A stretch of 52,181 bases of DNA from JBDNJM01 sp041687755 (GTDB lineage: Bacteria; Planctomycetota; UBA1135; GCA-002686595), in NCBI GenBank assembly GCA_041687755.1, contig JBDNJM010000002.1, forward strand, positions 1 to 52,181. Direction: 5' to 3'. Position numbers and translations under genes: made by a program. The notes beneath the pieces are model-generated. The model searched no databases and had not been told where the DNA came from. It saw only the letters and a program-made list of their open reading frames with translations. Of this stretch, positions 16,964 through 29,855 are shown piece after piece. Numbering within the stretch: position 1 is the stretch's first letter; every line of letters begins with the position of its first letter.

Positions 16964-18016
16964 ATGAACGCCCTCCGCCCCGTCCTCGGTCTGCTCCTGC
17001 TCGGCGTCAGCGTGTGGTTCGCCCTGGGCTTGTTCGGCAGCGAAGGCAGCGAAGGCAGCGAAGGCAGCGAAGCCGCTCCCACCGTGTTCACCGACAGCGC
17101 CTCGTGCGCCCAGTGCCACGAAGCGACCTACGCCGAATGGCAGGGCGGTCAGCATTCGACATCCTGGACCGGAGAGGCCGTTCGCGAGATATCCAACGAC
17201 TTCGCCAACCAGGACTGCATTGACTGCCACGCGCCCCAGCCTGTGTTCGCCACAGGCATCGGCGAGCGCGTCCTGCCGCGCACGCTCAACCGGGTCGACG
17301 GTGTCGATTGCATCACCTGCCACGCCCTTCCCGGAGGCGGCGTCGCCGCCAGCTTCACCGACGCCAGCGTCCCGTGCGGTCCGGTCGAACGCACGGAGCT
17401 GATTTCCGTCGAACACTGCGTGGGCTGCCACAACCAGCACCAAACGGTGGACCAGTGGCGCTCGTCGCGGTGGGCCGAACAGCGGATCACCTGCATCGAC
17501 TGCCACATGCCCTATCGCGATGGGGATCCGAGCAAGGGCCGGCTGCACGGCATGCACGGCGGGTCGTCGCTCGAGAACCTGAAGTCCGCGACCGAGCTCC
17601 GCGGCGCCTCGGAAGACGGCATCTGGATGCTTGAGTTGGAGAACGTCGGCGCGGGGCACAGCTTCCCCGCCGATGAACGCAGCCGCACCGCTGACATCTT
17701 CTGGCGCCCGCTGGCGCCCGCCGGCGAGGAGCCCGCAGCGTGGACGCACCTGCATCGCTTCCGCAGCCCCTACCGCTCGGAAGTGGATATCCCCGACACG
17801 CTGCTGCAGGTGCACGAGACTCGCCGCATCGTCGTCCAGCGCTTCCCCGAGTCCAACCCGGGCGAGATGTACCACGACGTCGAGCTTGGCGTTCCCGTCG
17901 AAGGCCCCGTCGAGGTGGTGCTTTACTACAAGCGCTCGCCCTTCTACCTAGACCTCTCCGACCCCGCCGCCGAGGCCGACGCGGTTCTGGTGCACCGGAT
18001 CGACCTGCGCCCGTGA
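16964..18016 (+). CDS. Exported pentaheme c-type cytochrome
   Basis: 350 residues beginning 12 bases after the ATPase. An N-terminal membrane anchor/signal (residues 5-24) is followed by four GSE repeats. Five CXXCH heme sites are visible: CAQCH (48-52), CIDCH, CITCH, CVGCH and CIDCH, all in the first 185 residues. Additional His residues between them could be distal ligands. The C-terminal half is heme-free and beta-rich (GHSFPADERSRTADIFW, VELGVPVEGPVEVVLYY). The pattern resembles c554-type multiheme cytochromes. It presumably moves electrons in the periplasm. The overlap with the next gene and the short gap to the importer suggest one operon; a role in metal redox linked to uptake is inference. 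Confidence 0.85.
   Translation: MNALRPVLGLLLLGVSVWFALGLFGSEGSEGSEGSEAAPTVFTDSASCAQCHEATYAEWQGGQHSTSWTGEAVREISNDFANQDCIDCHAPQPVFATGIGERVLPRTLNRVDGVDCITCHALPGGGVAASFTDASVPCGPVERTELISVEHCVGCHNQHQTVDQWRSSRWAEQRITCIDCHMPYRDGDPSKGRLHGMHGGSSLENLKSATELRGASEDGIWMLELENVGAGHSFPADERSRTADIFWRPLAPAGEEPAAWTHLHRFRSPYRSEVDIPDTLLQVHETRRIVVQRFPESNPGEMYHDVELGVPVEGPVEVVLYYKRSPFYLDLSDPAAEADAVLVHRIDLRP
17037..17072 (+). repeat. Four tandem 9-bp repeats (GGCAGCGAA)
   Basis: GGCAGCGAA repeats four times without error inside the cytochrome gene and encodes a GSE linker between the membrane anchor and the first heme site. In-frame slippage would only change linker length. Confidence 0.9.
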
Positions 18017-19506
18017 GCGAGCCGTCCCATCTGCGCGCGATCGCCCGCCGGCCCGCCCTCCTCGCAGGCGCACTCGCGCTGCTCTTGTTTCAGTCCTGCA
18101 GCGATGCAGGGCCGGCGGCACCCGTTGTCGAGCTAGTGCCCTTCGTGACCCAGCGCTCGGCCGAACTCGCTGCGCGCATCAACGAGCTAGAACCCGCCAC
18201 CGAGCGTCCCATGGAGCCCGTCGACGACCTCGATCCGAGCCAGATCTCCGGTCTGCTGGAGTTCGTCTCCAGCAGCTCGGGTGACCTGCGCCGCGCTGGG
18301 CTGGACGATTTGATCGCCTTGGGACCTGCGGTGCTGCCACTCCTGATCGAGCGCGCCCGCGATGCCGAGCTGGACGGCGCCAAACGCGCCGCGGCCATGG
18401 AGGCGGTCGACCACGCGATCCTCAGCGCACCAGAGTTGCACGCCGAGGCTGCCGTCGACCTCCTGATCGACCTGCTCAAGACCGGCGAAGAGCCCTGGCT
18501 GCGCTCCCGCGCCGCCTGGTACCTGGGCCACGCGGAGCTCGATCGCTGCGTCCCCGCCCTCGTCCTGCGCCTCAAGTACGAGAAGGACGGCGAGACGGTC
18601 GTCTGGCTGGCCCAGGCCCTCTCGCGCTACCTCAACTTCGCCGGCCTCCCGGGACTCATCGCCGTCGCGAACGACCCCGCCGCGCCCGCCAACGGACTCG
18701 CTCGCCAAACCGCCTCCGAGCTCTGCACTGAGTTCGGCTTTCCCAGCGCCGAGGCCCTGCTGCAGACGTGGGATTCCGGCGACCCCGACGACGCCCTGCC
18801 CCCGCCCTCCCGCAGCCTCGCCTTCCGCGCAGAAATCCTGCACTGGATCGCACGGCTCGACGAGTACCAGCTGCGCGGCGTGGACGATGCGCGCTTCTTG
18901 TTCGAGCGGCTGGACGAGCCGGCCGCCTCCGAGCTGGCCGGGGCCCTGTTCGACGAGAGCCCCCACGTCCGCCTGCACGCGGCCCAGTCCCTCGGCCGCA
19001 TGGGCCGTCGCGCCGCCGTGGCGGCCACGCCGCTGGGCAGAGCCCTCGCGCTGCCCGACCTGGCGCCCACCGCCGCCGAAGCCCTCGGCTCGGTCGGCTT
19101 CTACCAGTCAGGCCCGGAGCTGGAGGCGCGCCTCGCACCCACCGAGGCGCTCGAGCTGCGCGTCGCTGCCGCCCGCGGCCTCGCCCGGCTCGGCCTCGCT
19201 GACTCGGGACCCGGCCTGCGCGCCGCCCTCGCCGTTCCTGACAACCCGCCCGAGCTGCGCCAGGCGCTCGCCGAAGCCCTCGCCTACAGCGGTGGAGGCC
19301 CCGAGGCCGCGCCGATCCTGCTCGAGTGCATCGCGTCCCCGCGGCTCGAACCCTCGACGAGCCTCGCGGCCCTCGGCCAATGGCTGGCGCAGACGCGCGA
19401 CAACGGCCCGCTGCACGCCGCAGCCTTCAGCGCATGGCGGGACGCCGAGGACAAGCCGGACGACCTAGCGATCGCCGTCGAGGCGCTGCTCGCCGCCCAG
19501 CCCTAG
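18013..19506 (+). CDS. HEAT-repeat exported protein
   Basis: 497 residues. The GTG at 18013 overlaps the cytochrome stop (GTGA), which fixes the start. Residues 12-29 are a hydrophobic signal (PALLAGALALLLFQSC); the Cys is in a poor lipobox (FQSC), so lipidation is uncertain. The body is helical HEAT-type repeats (AWYLGHAELDRCVPALVLRL, ESPHVRLHAAQSLGRMG, LRVAAARGLARLGLAD). HEAT proteins often accompany multiheme cytochromes in planctomycetes and could scaffold them. No enzymatic motif is seen. Confidence 0.75.
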   Translation: MSEPSHLRAIARRPALLAGALALLLFQSCSDAGPAAPVVELVPFVTQRSAELAARINELEPATERPMEPVDDLDPSQISGLLEFVSSSSGDLRRAGLDDLIALGPAVLPLLIERARDAELDGAKRAAAMEAVDHAILSAPELHAEAAVDLLIDLLKTGEEPWLRSRAAWYLGHAELDRCVPALVLRLKYEKDGETVVWLAQALSRYLNFAGLPGLIAVANDPAAPANGLARQTASELCTEFGFPSAEALLQTWDSGDPDDALPPPSRSLAFRAEILHWIARLDEYQLRGVDDARFLFERLDEPAASELAGALFDESPHVRLHAAQSLGRMGRRAAVAATPLGRALALPDLAPTAAEALGSVGFYQSGPELEARLAPTEALELRVAAARGLARLGLADSGPGLRAALAVPDNPPELRQALAEALAYSGGGPEAAPILLECIASPRLEPSTSLAALGQWLAQTRDNGPLHAAAFSAWRDAEDKPDDLAIAVEALLAAQP

Positions 19507-19548
19507 GCCCCGGCAGCGGAGTGCGCCGGATCCTCTGGATCGAGCGAC

Positions 19549-21858
19549 CTACCCGTCGAGCGACAGCTCAAGCGTGCGCCCGCGGTAGGCGGACAAGTCC
19601 ACGGTCCAGACCTGCGAGTTTCGCCCGGAGCCGCCGTTGCGAACGCGCAGTCGCTCGCGGGGCAGGTCGTGGACCCGGCCGCTGCCCCGTCCCAGATTCA
19701 GGTGGGAGCTGCGAGTCCCTTCGCCGTCCTTGACCCCCATCATCAAGGTGTGGCCTTCCGCATCCTCAAAGCTCACGGACCCCTCACGGACTTGCGTGCC
19801 CGATGCATCGAGCACCACCACTTCCGCCGTGTTGGCCGCTCGAGCATGACTTCGAGCTTGTGCTCTCCAAGTCCTAGCTGCTGCAGCGGACACGGCGCGT
19901 TCGCGAATCCGGGCGCCGTCACCCGAGACCGGATCTCGCCGGATGCAGGCCTTCGATGCGAAAATCGCCGTTCACGTCGGCAACGTTGAAGCCCCGAGTC
20001 GTACTGATATCGACGGCGGGATCTTCCGCCGACACCATCTGTGGCCAGACCGTGAACTCCTGCACGGGCTGCCCCGTCTCGAAGTCCACCACCCGCCCAG
20101 AAACCACCACACGCTCGAGGGCGAAGCGATCGATGCGCACGACGACGTCACGGTCGCCGGCGGTGTCCGTCTGAGCCCGGGTGCCGCCGTAAAGAGGCCT
20201 CAGCTTCAGCTCGAACTCCCCCGCATACAGGTCATCGAAACGGAAGCGCCCCGCGACGTCGGTGACCACCTCGTCCAGCCCTAAGCCAAAGGACAGCGTG
20301 GGAAGCTTGTCGCCGCAACGCACGGACTCTTGGAAGCGCTCTTGCCCCAGAATCTGAACGGAGGCGCCCACCAACGGCAGCCCCGCATGGTCGAGTACGA
20401 CGCCTGCGAGGATCCGCCCCTGTTCGAGCACGATCTCGAGGGAGTCTCGCGTCCCCTTCACCCAAGGCCCCTCGATCGGCACCTGTCGAATGGCGAAGCC
20501 CCTGGCGGGACCATCACCGAACGAGAGTCGCCAACCCCCACAGGTAGCTCTCCGTCACGCCTGGGAACTCGAACTCGCCCGATGGGCTGGTGAACCCGCT
20601 CAAGACGCTGCCGAAGGGCGTGTGCAGCACGACCTGCGCCGTACCCAGCGGAGCGCCGGCCTCGTTTCTCACGACCCCAAAGACGCCGGTGCGGGGACCA
20701 AGCTCGATCGTTTGAGGCTCTGCGAGCTCAACGCCGTCCGAGTACCAGTTCGCGTAGCCAGGTTCCACCAGGCCAACCGCGAAACGTCGTCTCACGATGA
20801 TCTCGGGCACCCCCCCGCAAACGATCCGGAAGCGAACCAAAACGAAACTCGCCCGCTGCGTCGGTACGCGTCTCCAGGTTGACGGAATCGAACCCACTCA
20901 TGCTGTCCAACCGGACGTTCATCCTTGTGCGACTCGCAGACTCCCCGCTCGCGGTCTCCAACCATCTATCGAGCTGAACAAGGGCGCCGACCACCGGGAC
21001 CCCCAAGGCCGTCACTCGACCCTCCAGATCCACGGGGAGTGCGACGCGCAGGTCTGCCCCGCTGCGTTCATCGCCGGCCTTCAGGGTCCCACTTAGGCCC
21101 TGCTCCGGAAGCAGAGTCGACGTCGAGGCCTGGACGTGGAACATGCCCGCCAGACCCTCCAGCCGATACTTGCCCTGAGCGTCCGCGCGAGCAGTGAAGT
21201 TTGGTGCTCGCCTTGCGGAACGCTCCGGCCGCTGGCCCAGCCAGGCTTCAACGACCGCGTAGGCCGCATAGCGGTCCTCATGGGTCCACACGATCCCTTC
21301 GACGACTGCCCCGCGCGACGTTGCTAGGACAATCGAACGCTATCCTGGCAGTGAGGGCCGCTGGCGAAGTTCGAGCCTCACCGGCGCGCGGCCTTCCATC
21401 GGGGCCAGCGCCACTTCGCTCAAGTAGGCGCCAGTTGGCACGCTGGATTCGACCCCCCCGTCGTCATCACTCCGAGCAGTCCGGGTCTCCGAAGAGCCGC
21501 CCACCTTGCCCTGCAGCCGCCCTTCCGCGTTGCGCAGCGGCTCCCCGGCCTCGGTCTGCGCCCGTCCCGCTAGAACGAAGTCTCCGGCAACCGGTGGGCG
21601 CGGAGCCGGAGTCGCCTGCGCGGTGGGCGGCGTTGTGCAACCGGGGGTTCAGGTCCCGCGCGCCGCGGCCTCGCCCCACTCCAGCTCCCCCGCAGCAATC
21701 GCACGCTGGACGGGAATCAGCTCCTTCCGCGGTCCTCCGCCGCCTGACCAGCCGAGGTGCGACAGGTCCCACGTCACCCCCGCAGAGTCCGGCGCCATGA
21801 GCCACACGGCCGTCGCACCGAGCAGCGCCAAGACCACGTAGTAGCAACGTCGCGACAC
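19549..21858 (-). pseudogene. Decayed carboxypeptidase-regulatory-like (beta-sandwich repeat) protein
   Basis: The reading frame starts at a GTG at 21858, 11 bases after the prenyltransferase stop, with one membrane span (CYYVVLALLGATAVWLM). Downstream are four or more beta-sandwich modules of the CarboxypepD_reg/CnaB type: VDLEGRVTALGVPVVGALV, GVFGVVRNEAGAPLGTAQV, LAGVVLDHAGLPLVGASV, VVSGRVVDFETGQPVQEF. The frame is broken by an in-frame TGA at 21651-21649, an in-frame TAG near 21343, frameshifts at a G7 run (20811-20817, minus-strand sense) and a G5 run (20535-20539), and further shifts near 19945 and 19840. Joining the frames gives one continuous protein of roughly 750 residues. The number of lesions argues for a real pseudogene; two of them in homopolymers could be sequencing errors. 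Confidence 0.75.
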
Positions 21859-21868
21859 GCCTCGGGCC

Positions 21869-22777
21869 TCAGATCCAGCCAAAGACGGCAGCGGCCACGA
21901 CCGCGGCCCAGCCAACGATGTTTGTCAGGAACAACTTGTCGCCGCCCAGGAAAACGGCCGTCGGGTTGCCGCCCTTCGAACCGGTCTGGACCAACAGCAT
22001 GTAGCGCGCGATGCCGAACACGACGAATGGCACCGACCAGTACAGCCGGTTGTCCTCGCCGTACTTGGCCGCTGTGCTGGCGTCGATTGTGTACAGCGCG
22101 TAACAGACGATCGTGCAGGCAGCGAGCGCCGTGACCATCTGGTCGAGGAAGCCGAGGTCGTACTGCGCGAGGATCGCCCGGTGCTTGGCCTTGTCCTCGC
22201 CCAACAGGCTGATCTCCGAGCGCCGCTTGTTCAGCGCGAGGAACAGGGCCAGAAACAGGGTGCACAGGATCAGCCAGCGGCTGATGTCCACCCCTGCAGC
22301 GGCGCCGCCAGCGACGACGCGCAGCAGGAACCCGCCGGCGATGCAGAAGGCGTCGACCAGCACGATCTGCTTCAACACGAAGCTGTAGGCCAGATTGACC
22401 GTCATGTAGACGGCGACCAAACCACAGACGGTGGGCCCTGAGAGCCAGCCAAGCGCGAGCGCCAGGCCCGCACACGCGAGGCTGGCGACCTTCGCCGTCC
22501 CCGCGCCGAGCTCGCCAGCAGCGATGGGCCTGTGACGCTTCTCGGGGTGCTGCCGATCGCTCTCGACGTCGACCACGTCGTTGAGCAGGTAGATCGCGCT
22601 CGATCCCAGGCAAAACGCCCCGAATGCGAGCAGCACTTGAGTCAGAGCCGTGCGCCAATCGGACTCGGCAAACGCGAGGTTGTCGTCTCCCAGCGCGAAG
22701 GCCAGCCCTGCGAGCACGAAGACGTTCTTCGACCACTGATGCGGTCGCATCGCGCGCAGAAGGGGGGGCGCCTGCAT
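21869..22777 (-). CDS. UbiA-family prenyltransferase (decaprenyl-phosphate phosphoribosyltransferase-like)
   Basis: 302 residues with eight or nine membrane spans. MRPHQWSKNVFVLAGL at the N-terminus and the Asp-rich NDVVDVESDRQHPEKRHRPI (Mg-diphosphate site) match the DPPR-synthase branch of UbiA enzymes, as does the second Asp-rich loop. Enzymes of this branch join phosphoribosyl pyrophosphate to polyprenyl phosphate, making lipid-linked pentoses for cell-surface glycans. That would fit a bacterium that exports polysaccharide, but the exact substrate is inferred. The decayed gene follows 11 bases downstream. Confidence 0.85.
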   Translation of the reverse strand: MQAPPLLRAMRPHQWSKNVFVLAGLAFALGDDNLAFAESDWRTALTQVLLAFGAFCLGSSAIYLLNDVVDVESDRQHPEKRHRPIAAGELGAGTAKVASLACAGLALALGWLSGPTVCGLVAVYMTVNLAYSFVLKQIVLVDAFCIAGGFLLRVVAGGAAAGVDISRWLILCTLFLALFLALNKRRSEISLLGEDKAKHRAILAQYDLGFLDQMVTALAACTIVCYALYTIDASTAAKYGEDNRLYWSVPFVVFGIARYMLLVQTGSKGGNPTAVFLGGDKLFLTNIVGWAAVVAAAVFGWI

Positions 22778-23073
22778 AGCGAAGTAGGAGCGAGGGGGGG
22801 GTAGCTGGAGGGCGACGTGCGAAACAGAAGGCCGCGCCCAGGTAGAGGCTCAGCTCGAGTCGGTCTGAAAGCGAAAGGGTCCGCTGAAGACCAGCACGCC
22901 TGCGTGCTGCCCGTAGCGCCAGCCATGAAGAGACTTGCGGGCTCTCCTCAGAGCGTGCCGAACTCGCAGAGGTGTGAAGAGGAGCCTGCCATATGCTCCA
23001 GGGGCGCAAGCCGATGGGCCAAAAAGCACCTGAATGGCACTTCGGCCAGACACTGCGAAAACCCAGCTGCCAT
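22778..23073. other. Intergenic region with repeat copy C
   Basis: About 296 bases between the pseudopilin stop and the prenyltransferase start. It contains the dispersed repeat at 22995-23057 and C-rich runs on the minus strand close to the prenyltransferase ATG. No gene or clear promoter is seen. Confidence 0.4.
22995..23057 (-). repeat. Dispersed 3' hairpin repeat, copy C
   Basis: GCTCCAGGGGCGCAAGCCGA then TGGGCC and a hairpin-like AGCACCTGAATGGCACTTCGG align base by base with copy A (23909-23972). It lies 17 bases beyond the pseudopilin stop codon. Confidence 0.5.
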
Positions 23074-23715
23074 TCAGTCGAGGCTCAACTTGCGCAGCTG
23101 CTCGTCGGGCGAATCCGGGCCCACCGCGAGGTAGTCCTCGTCCTTCGCTAGGATGCCAAGGTCCTGAAGTTCGGCGATCTCGATCGTCTCCACGGCGCCG
23201 TCGCCCATGAGCACGATAGTGGTCGTATTGAAGTTCATGAACGGATCGTTGTCGGTGGCGATCCAGGCGTCCTTGCCCGAGCGCTTGCGCAGGGGAAACT
23301 CTTCGCAGTTACGGCCTGCGTAAGAGGAGTACGTGCCGTCCACGAGATCCAGCTCGCTGAACCACTCCTCGGGCTGCAGGTCGCCGATCGTCAAGGCGCC
23401 GATATCCACGCCAGGGCAGGTCAGCACGCGCGCGGACTGGGGGGTGTTCTCCCACACGCCCTTCGAGATCAGGACCGCAAAGAACTTCACGCCGGGCTCG
23501 TTCGGCAGGCGCTCGAACTTGGCCTCGTAGGTCAGCATGCCCTCGTAGATCTTCGAGAGGTTCTTGCGGCTCGCGGTGATCTTGGCCTGGGCGATGGCCT
23601 CGGGAATCTTGGGCAGCAGGAACGTCATCAGGATCCCGATGATCAGGATCGAGACAAGCACCTCGATGAGCGTGAAGCCGCGGTTGCGGGCGGGGCTGGC
23701 GAAGGGTGTGCGCAT
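23074..23715 (-). CDS. Type II secretion-like pseudopilin
   Basis: 213 residues from the ATG at 23715; a more distal ATG at 23796 would only add a proline-rich leader. The prepilin site is textbook: short basic leader, then RG^FTLIEVLVSI with Glu at +5 of the mature protein and a hydrophobic helix (LVSILIIGILMTFLLPKI). The globular part (FFAVLISKGVWENTP, YSSYAGRN, NTTTIVLMGDGAV) resembles GspG/H-like pseudopilins of planctomycetes. It is presumably cleaved by PilD and assembled in the inner membrane. No other secretion gene is adjacent, so the system it serves is unknown. Confidence 0.85.
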   Translation of the reverse strand: MRTPFASPARNRGFTLIEVLVSILIIGILMTFLLPKIPEAIAQAKITASRKNLSKIYEGMLTYEAKFERLPNEPGVKFFAVLISKGVWENTPQSARVLTCPGVDIGALTIGDLQPEEWFSELDLVDGTYSSYAGRNCEEFPLRKRSGKDAWIATDNDPFMNFNTTTIVLMGDGAVETIEIAELQDLGILAKDEDYLAVGPDSPDEQLRKLSLD

Positions 23716-23883
23716 GGGATGGAGTCGCGGGTTCCGAAGTGCGGGCGGCGGGGCCGCCGGGGGCGGATTCCAGGCGGCGAGGAGCGTAGCGCTCAAGGCC
23801 TGGGCTTACCCACCGATTCGGCGCTGGTCACGGGTCCGTTCGAGGCCCGCGCGCCGCTCAGAGAGGTGAATCATTGCGCCTGG

Positions 23884-23990
23884 CGCAAGCCGTGAGCACG
23901 CTCGCGCTCCAGCGCCTTCAGGCGATGGGCCCGAAGGCAACTGAGAGGCACTTCGTCAGGGCAGCGCCCATTTTTTCACAGCATCTCAGG
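23884..23990 (-). repeat. Dispersed 3' hairpin repeat, copy A (fullest)
   Basis: Contains, in plus-strand order, GCAAGC..., CGCTCCAGCGCC, CAGGCGATGGGCC, the imperfect hairpin CGAAG...CTTCG, GGGCAGCGCC and TTTTTTCACAGCATCTCAGG. The first half matches copies C and D, the second half copy B. Confidence 0.55.
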
Positions 23991-24024
23991 GGGGTCGGCG
24001 ATGGCAGCGCTGGTGAACAGGGGC

Positions 24025-24067
24025 TGAAAAAAAACCAGGGGCCCCAGCACGGCTGGGGCCCCTGGTT
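24025..24067 (-). terminator. Rho-independent terminator of metK
   Basis: On the minus strand, CCAGGGGCCCCAGC, a short CGT loop, and GCTGGGGCCCCTGG form a perfect 14-bp stem, followed at once by a run of nine T. It sits about 15 bases after the metK stop and is the clearest intrinsic terminator in the window. Confidence 0.93.
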
Positions 24068-24082
24068 GTGGGAGGGTCGGGC

Positions 24083-25276
<1,194 letters not shown>

Positions 25277-25314
25277 GGAAATCGGGTCGAGAGACTTGTG
25301 GGGGGACACTCAGA

Positions 25315-25338
25315 TGCCCGCTGTGGGCGTCTTTTTGG
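25315..25338 (+). terminator. Stem-loop with T-run (plus-strand sense) in the metK leader
   Basis: GATGCCC GCTGT GGGCGTC followed by TTTTT has terminator form on the plus strand, although no plus-strand gene precedes it. On the minus strand it would be a hairpin in the metK leader without a T-run. It may block antisense transcription into waaA, or be a leader structure. Confidence 0.45.
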
Positions 25339-25346
25339 GGTCCTAG

Positions 25347-25375
25347 AACATACCCCAGTCTCGGGATTCGACCAA
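25347..25375 (-). promoter_or_regulatory. Candidate sigma-70 promoter of metK
   Basis: On the minus strand TTGGTC (25375-25370) is separated by 17 bases from TATGTT (25352-25347), about 70 bases upstream of the metK ATG. The match to consensus is moderate, and it stands out in a very GC-rich background. Confidence 0.35.
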
Positions 25376-25578
25376 CGCCAGGCCCGCTCCTGTGGGTCCT
25401 GACCCCCCTTCTGGAGCCATGGGCGGGCCCAACCTGCCCGACAACCCACCTGGCTGCGGGAACCGCGGCACCCGTCGGCTCCTGGGGGGAGCCGCTCGGC
25501 CTCCGGGAGCTCCAGGGGCGCCGGAGACGCCGCCTGAGGCGTCGATCCAGTTCCCAGCGACCCCTGGCAGAGCAGGCT

Positions 25579-26961
25579 TCAGTCGGCCGTCGGCGGGGGC
25601 GCTGCACTTCCCATAATCGGAGCCAGGGCGCTCCAGGTGCTGTCCGTCGCGCCGCGCTGCTTGGCGATCGCCGCTTGCCCCAGCTCCCCCATCCTCCGGC
25701 CAAGGTCCGGATCGTCGACGAGCCGCCGCAGCTCCCGAGCAAGGTGTTCGGGCCCCTCTACCGTCGAAGAAGCGCCCGCCTCCGCCAGCATCTGAGTCTC
25801 CTGCACGAAGTTGTGGTTTGAAGTTCCGGTCAGCACCGGCAGGCCCTGGGCGGCCGGCTCGAGCACGTTCTGTCCGCCTCGCGGAATCAGGCTTCCGCCG
25901 ATGAACGCGATGTCCCCAGCGCCGAAGACCTGCTCCAACTCCCCCACGGTGTCCACGAGCAGGGGTCGGTCGCGATCGAGGGTCTCCACGCCCGCGCGCA
26001 GCTCGGTCAGCAGCTGCGGTCGGGCGCCCAGCTCCCCCAGCCGCCGCACGAGCTCCGGCGCGCGCTTGGGGTGCCGCGGCACGAGCACGAGTCGAACCTC
26101 CGGAGCCCCCGACCGCCATGCCTCCAGGATCATCTCCTCCTCCGGGTCGTGGGTGCTCCCGGCGACGAACACGATTTGGCCGGGATGCCCCCTGACCCGT
26201 CCGCGCAGCTCCGCGGAGGGCTCGACGCTCGCCAGACCGAGCCCGTCCACCTTGACGTTCCCGGTGATCAGGATCCGCCCCGGCTCAACGCTCAGCTGGG
26301 TGAATCGCTCGGAGTACGTCTCGTTCTGCACGCAGAACAGCGTGATGCGGTTGAACTGCGGGAAGAAGCCCCGAAACACCTTGTACTGGCCGAAGCTGCT
26401 CTCGGTAATGCGGCCGTTGACGACCACGATCGGGATCCCCCCCCGGTTCGCCGCGCGCAGGAAGTTGGGCCAGACCTCGAGCTCGATCAAGAGCACCGCA
26501 ACGGGGTCCACACGGCGCACGAAGCGCCCGATGATCGGGGAGGCGTCCGCGGGAAAGCGCAGCACCGTGAGCTCGGGGAACAAACTCTGGCCCACTTTCA
26601 GCCCGGTGCTAGTCGTCGTCGAGATCACCGGCTCGAGATCCGGTCGCTCCGCCTGCAGGCGGCGGACCATCGACTGGGCGCCTTTCACTTCCCCCACAGA
26701 GACGGCGTGGATCAGGACCCGTCGCCGCCCCGGCTGCAGCTCGGGCAGCTCGGTCCGGCGCCAGCCCGTGCGCTCGGCCAACATCGTCCGGAAGTCCGGG
26801 ATCCGAATCGCGCGCCACACCCACAAGGGGGATCCGATCAGTCCGACCAGCAGCCACATGGCGTCGTAGAAGCCGTGCAGCAGCGCGGACCGCAGACCCG
26901 GGTTCGGATCCCTATCGATGGGCTCGACGCGGAACGGCGGCGCTGCGCTGCCGACGGCCAT
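25579..26961 (-). CDS. waaA: 3-deoxy-D-manno-octulosonic acid (Kdo) transferase
   Basis: 460 residues; ATG at 26961 chosen because upstream sequence is the out-of-frame end of secA. An N-terminal membrane helix (GFYDAMWLLVGLIGSPLWVW) is followed by the GT30 catalytic motif VLIHAVSVGEVKGA with the conserved Glu. The C-terminal donor domain has GDIAFIGGSLIPRGGQNVLE and PAAQGLPVLTG, which are diagnostic for WaaA. It transfers Kdo from CMP-Kdo to lipid A at the inner membrane, so the organism probably makes LPS. It starts 47 bases after the secA stop. Confidence 0.95.
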   Translation of the reverse strand: MAVGSAAPPFRVEPIDRDPNPGLRSALLHGFYDAMWLLVGLIGSPLWVWRAIRIPDFRTMLAERTGWRRTELPELQPGRRRVLIHAVSVGEVKGAQSMVRRLQAERPDLEPVISTTTSTGLKVGQSLFPELTVLRFPADASPIIGRFVRRVDPVAVLLIELEVWPNFLRAANRGGIPIVVVNGRITESSFGQYKVFRGFFPQFNRITLFCVQNETYSERFTQLSVEPGRILITGNVKVDGLGLASVEPSAELRGRVRGHPGQIVFVAGSTHDPEEEMILEAWRSGAPEVRLVLVPRHPKRAPELVRRLGELGARPQLLTELRAGVETLDRDRPLLVDTVGELEQVFGAGDIAFIGGSLIPRGGQNVLEPAAQGLPVLTGTSNHNFVQETQMLAEAGASSTVEGPEHLARELRRLVDDPDLGRRMGELGQAAIAKQRGATDSTWSALAPIMGSAAPPPTAD

Positions 26962-27008
26962 CGGAGCCTCCGGAGAGGATTCCGATCCACGGCCTTGCGC
27001 TGTTTGGC

Positions 27009-29855
<2,847 letters not shown>

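Larger units (their letters stand above)
23716..24082. other. Intergenic region: metK terminator and repeat copy A
   Basis: 367 bases between metK and the pseudopilin gene. It holds the strong terminator hairpin (24025-24067) and, beyond it, the most complete dispersed repeat (23884-23990). The stretch 23716-23880 is GC-rich and shows no gene. Confidence 0.5.
25277..25578. other. metK leader / waaA downstream region
   Basis: About 302 bases. It holds a candidate metK promoter, a stem-loop (25315-25333) and a GC-rich stretch downstream of waaA with several short inverted repeats (25490-25540). I compared the leader by eye with SAM-I/II/III/IV cores and see no match. Confidence 0.4.

Noticed and set aside
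17037..17072. Possible phase-variable repeat in the cytochrome gene
   Set aside because: The unit is 9 bases, so slippage keeps the frame and only alters a linker.
16871..17875. 334-residue minus-strand frame opposite the cytochrome
   Set aside because: Antisense of a gene with five CXXCH sites; its protein has no recognisable domain.
25277..25340. SAM riboswitch upstream of metK
   Set aside because: No match by eye to the known SAM riboswitch cores; leader is short.
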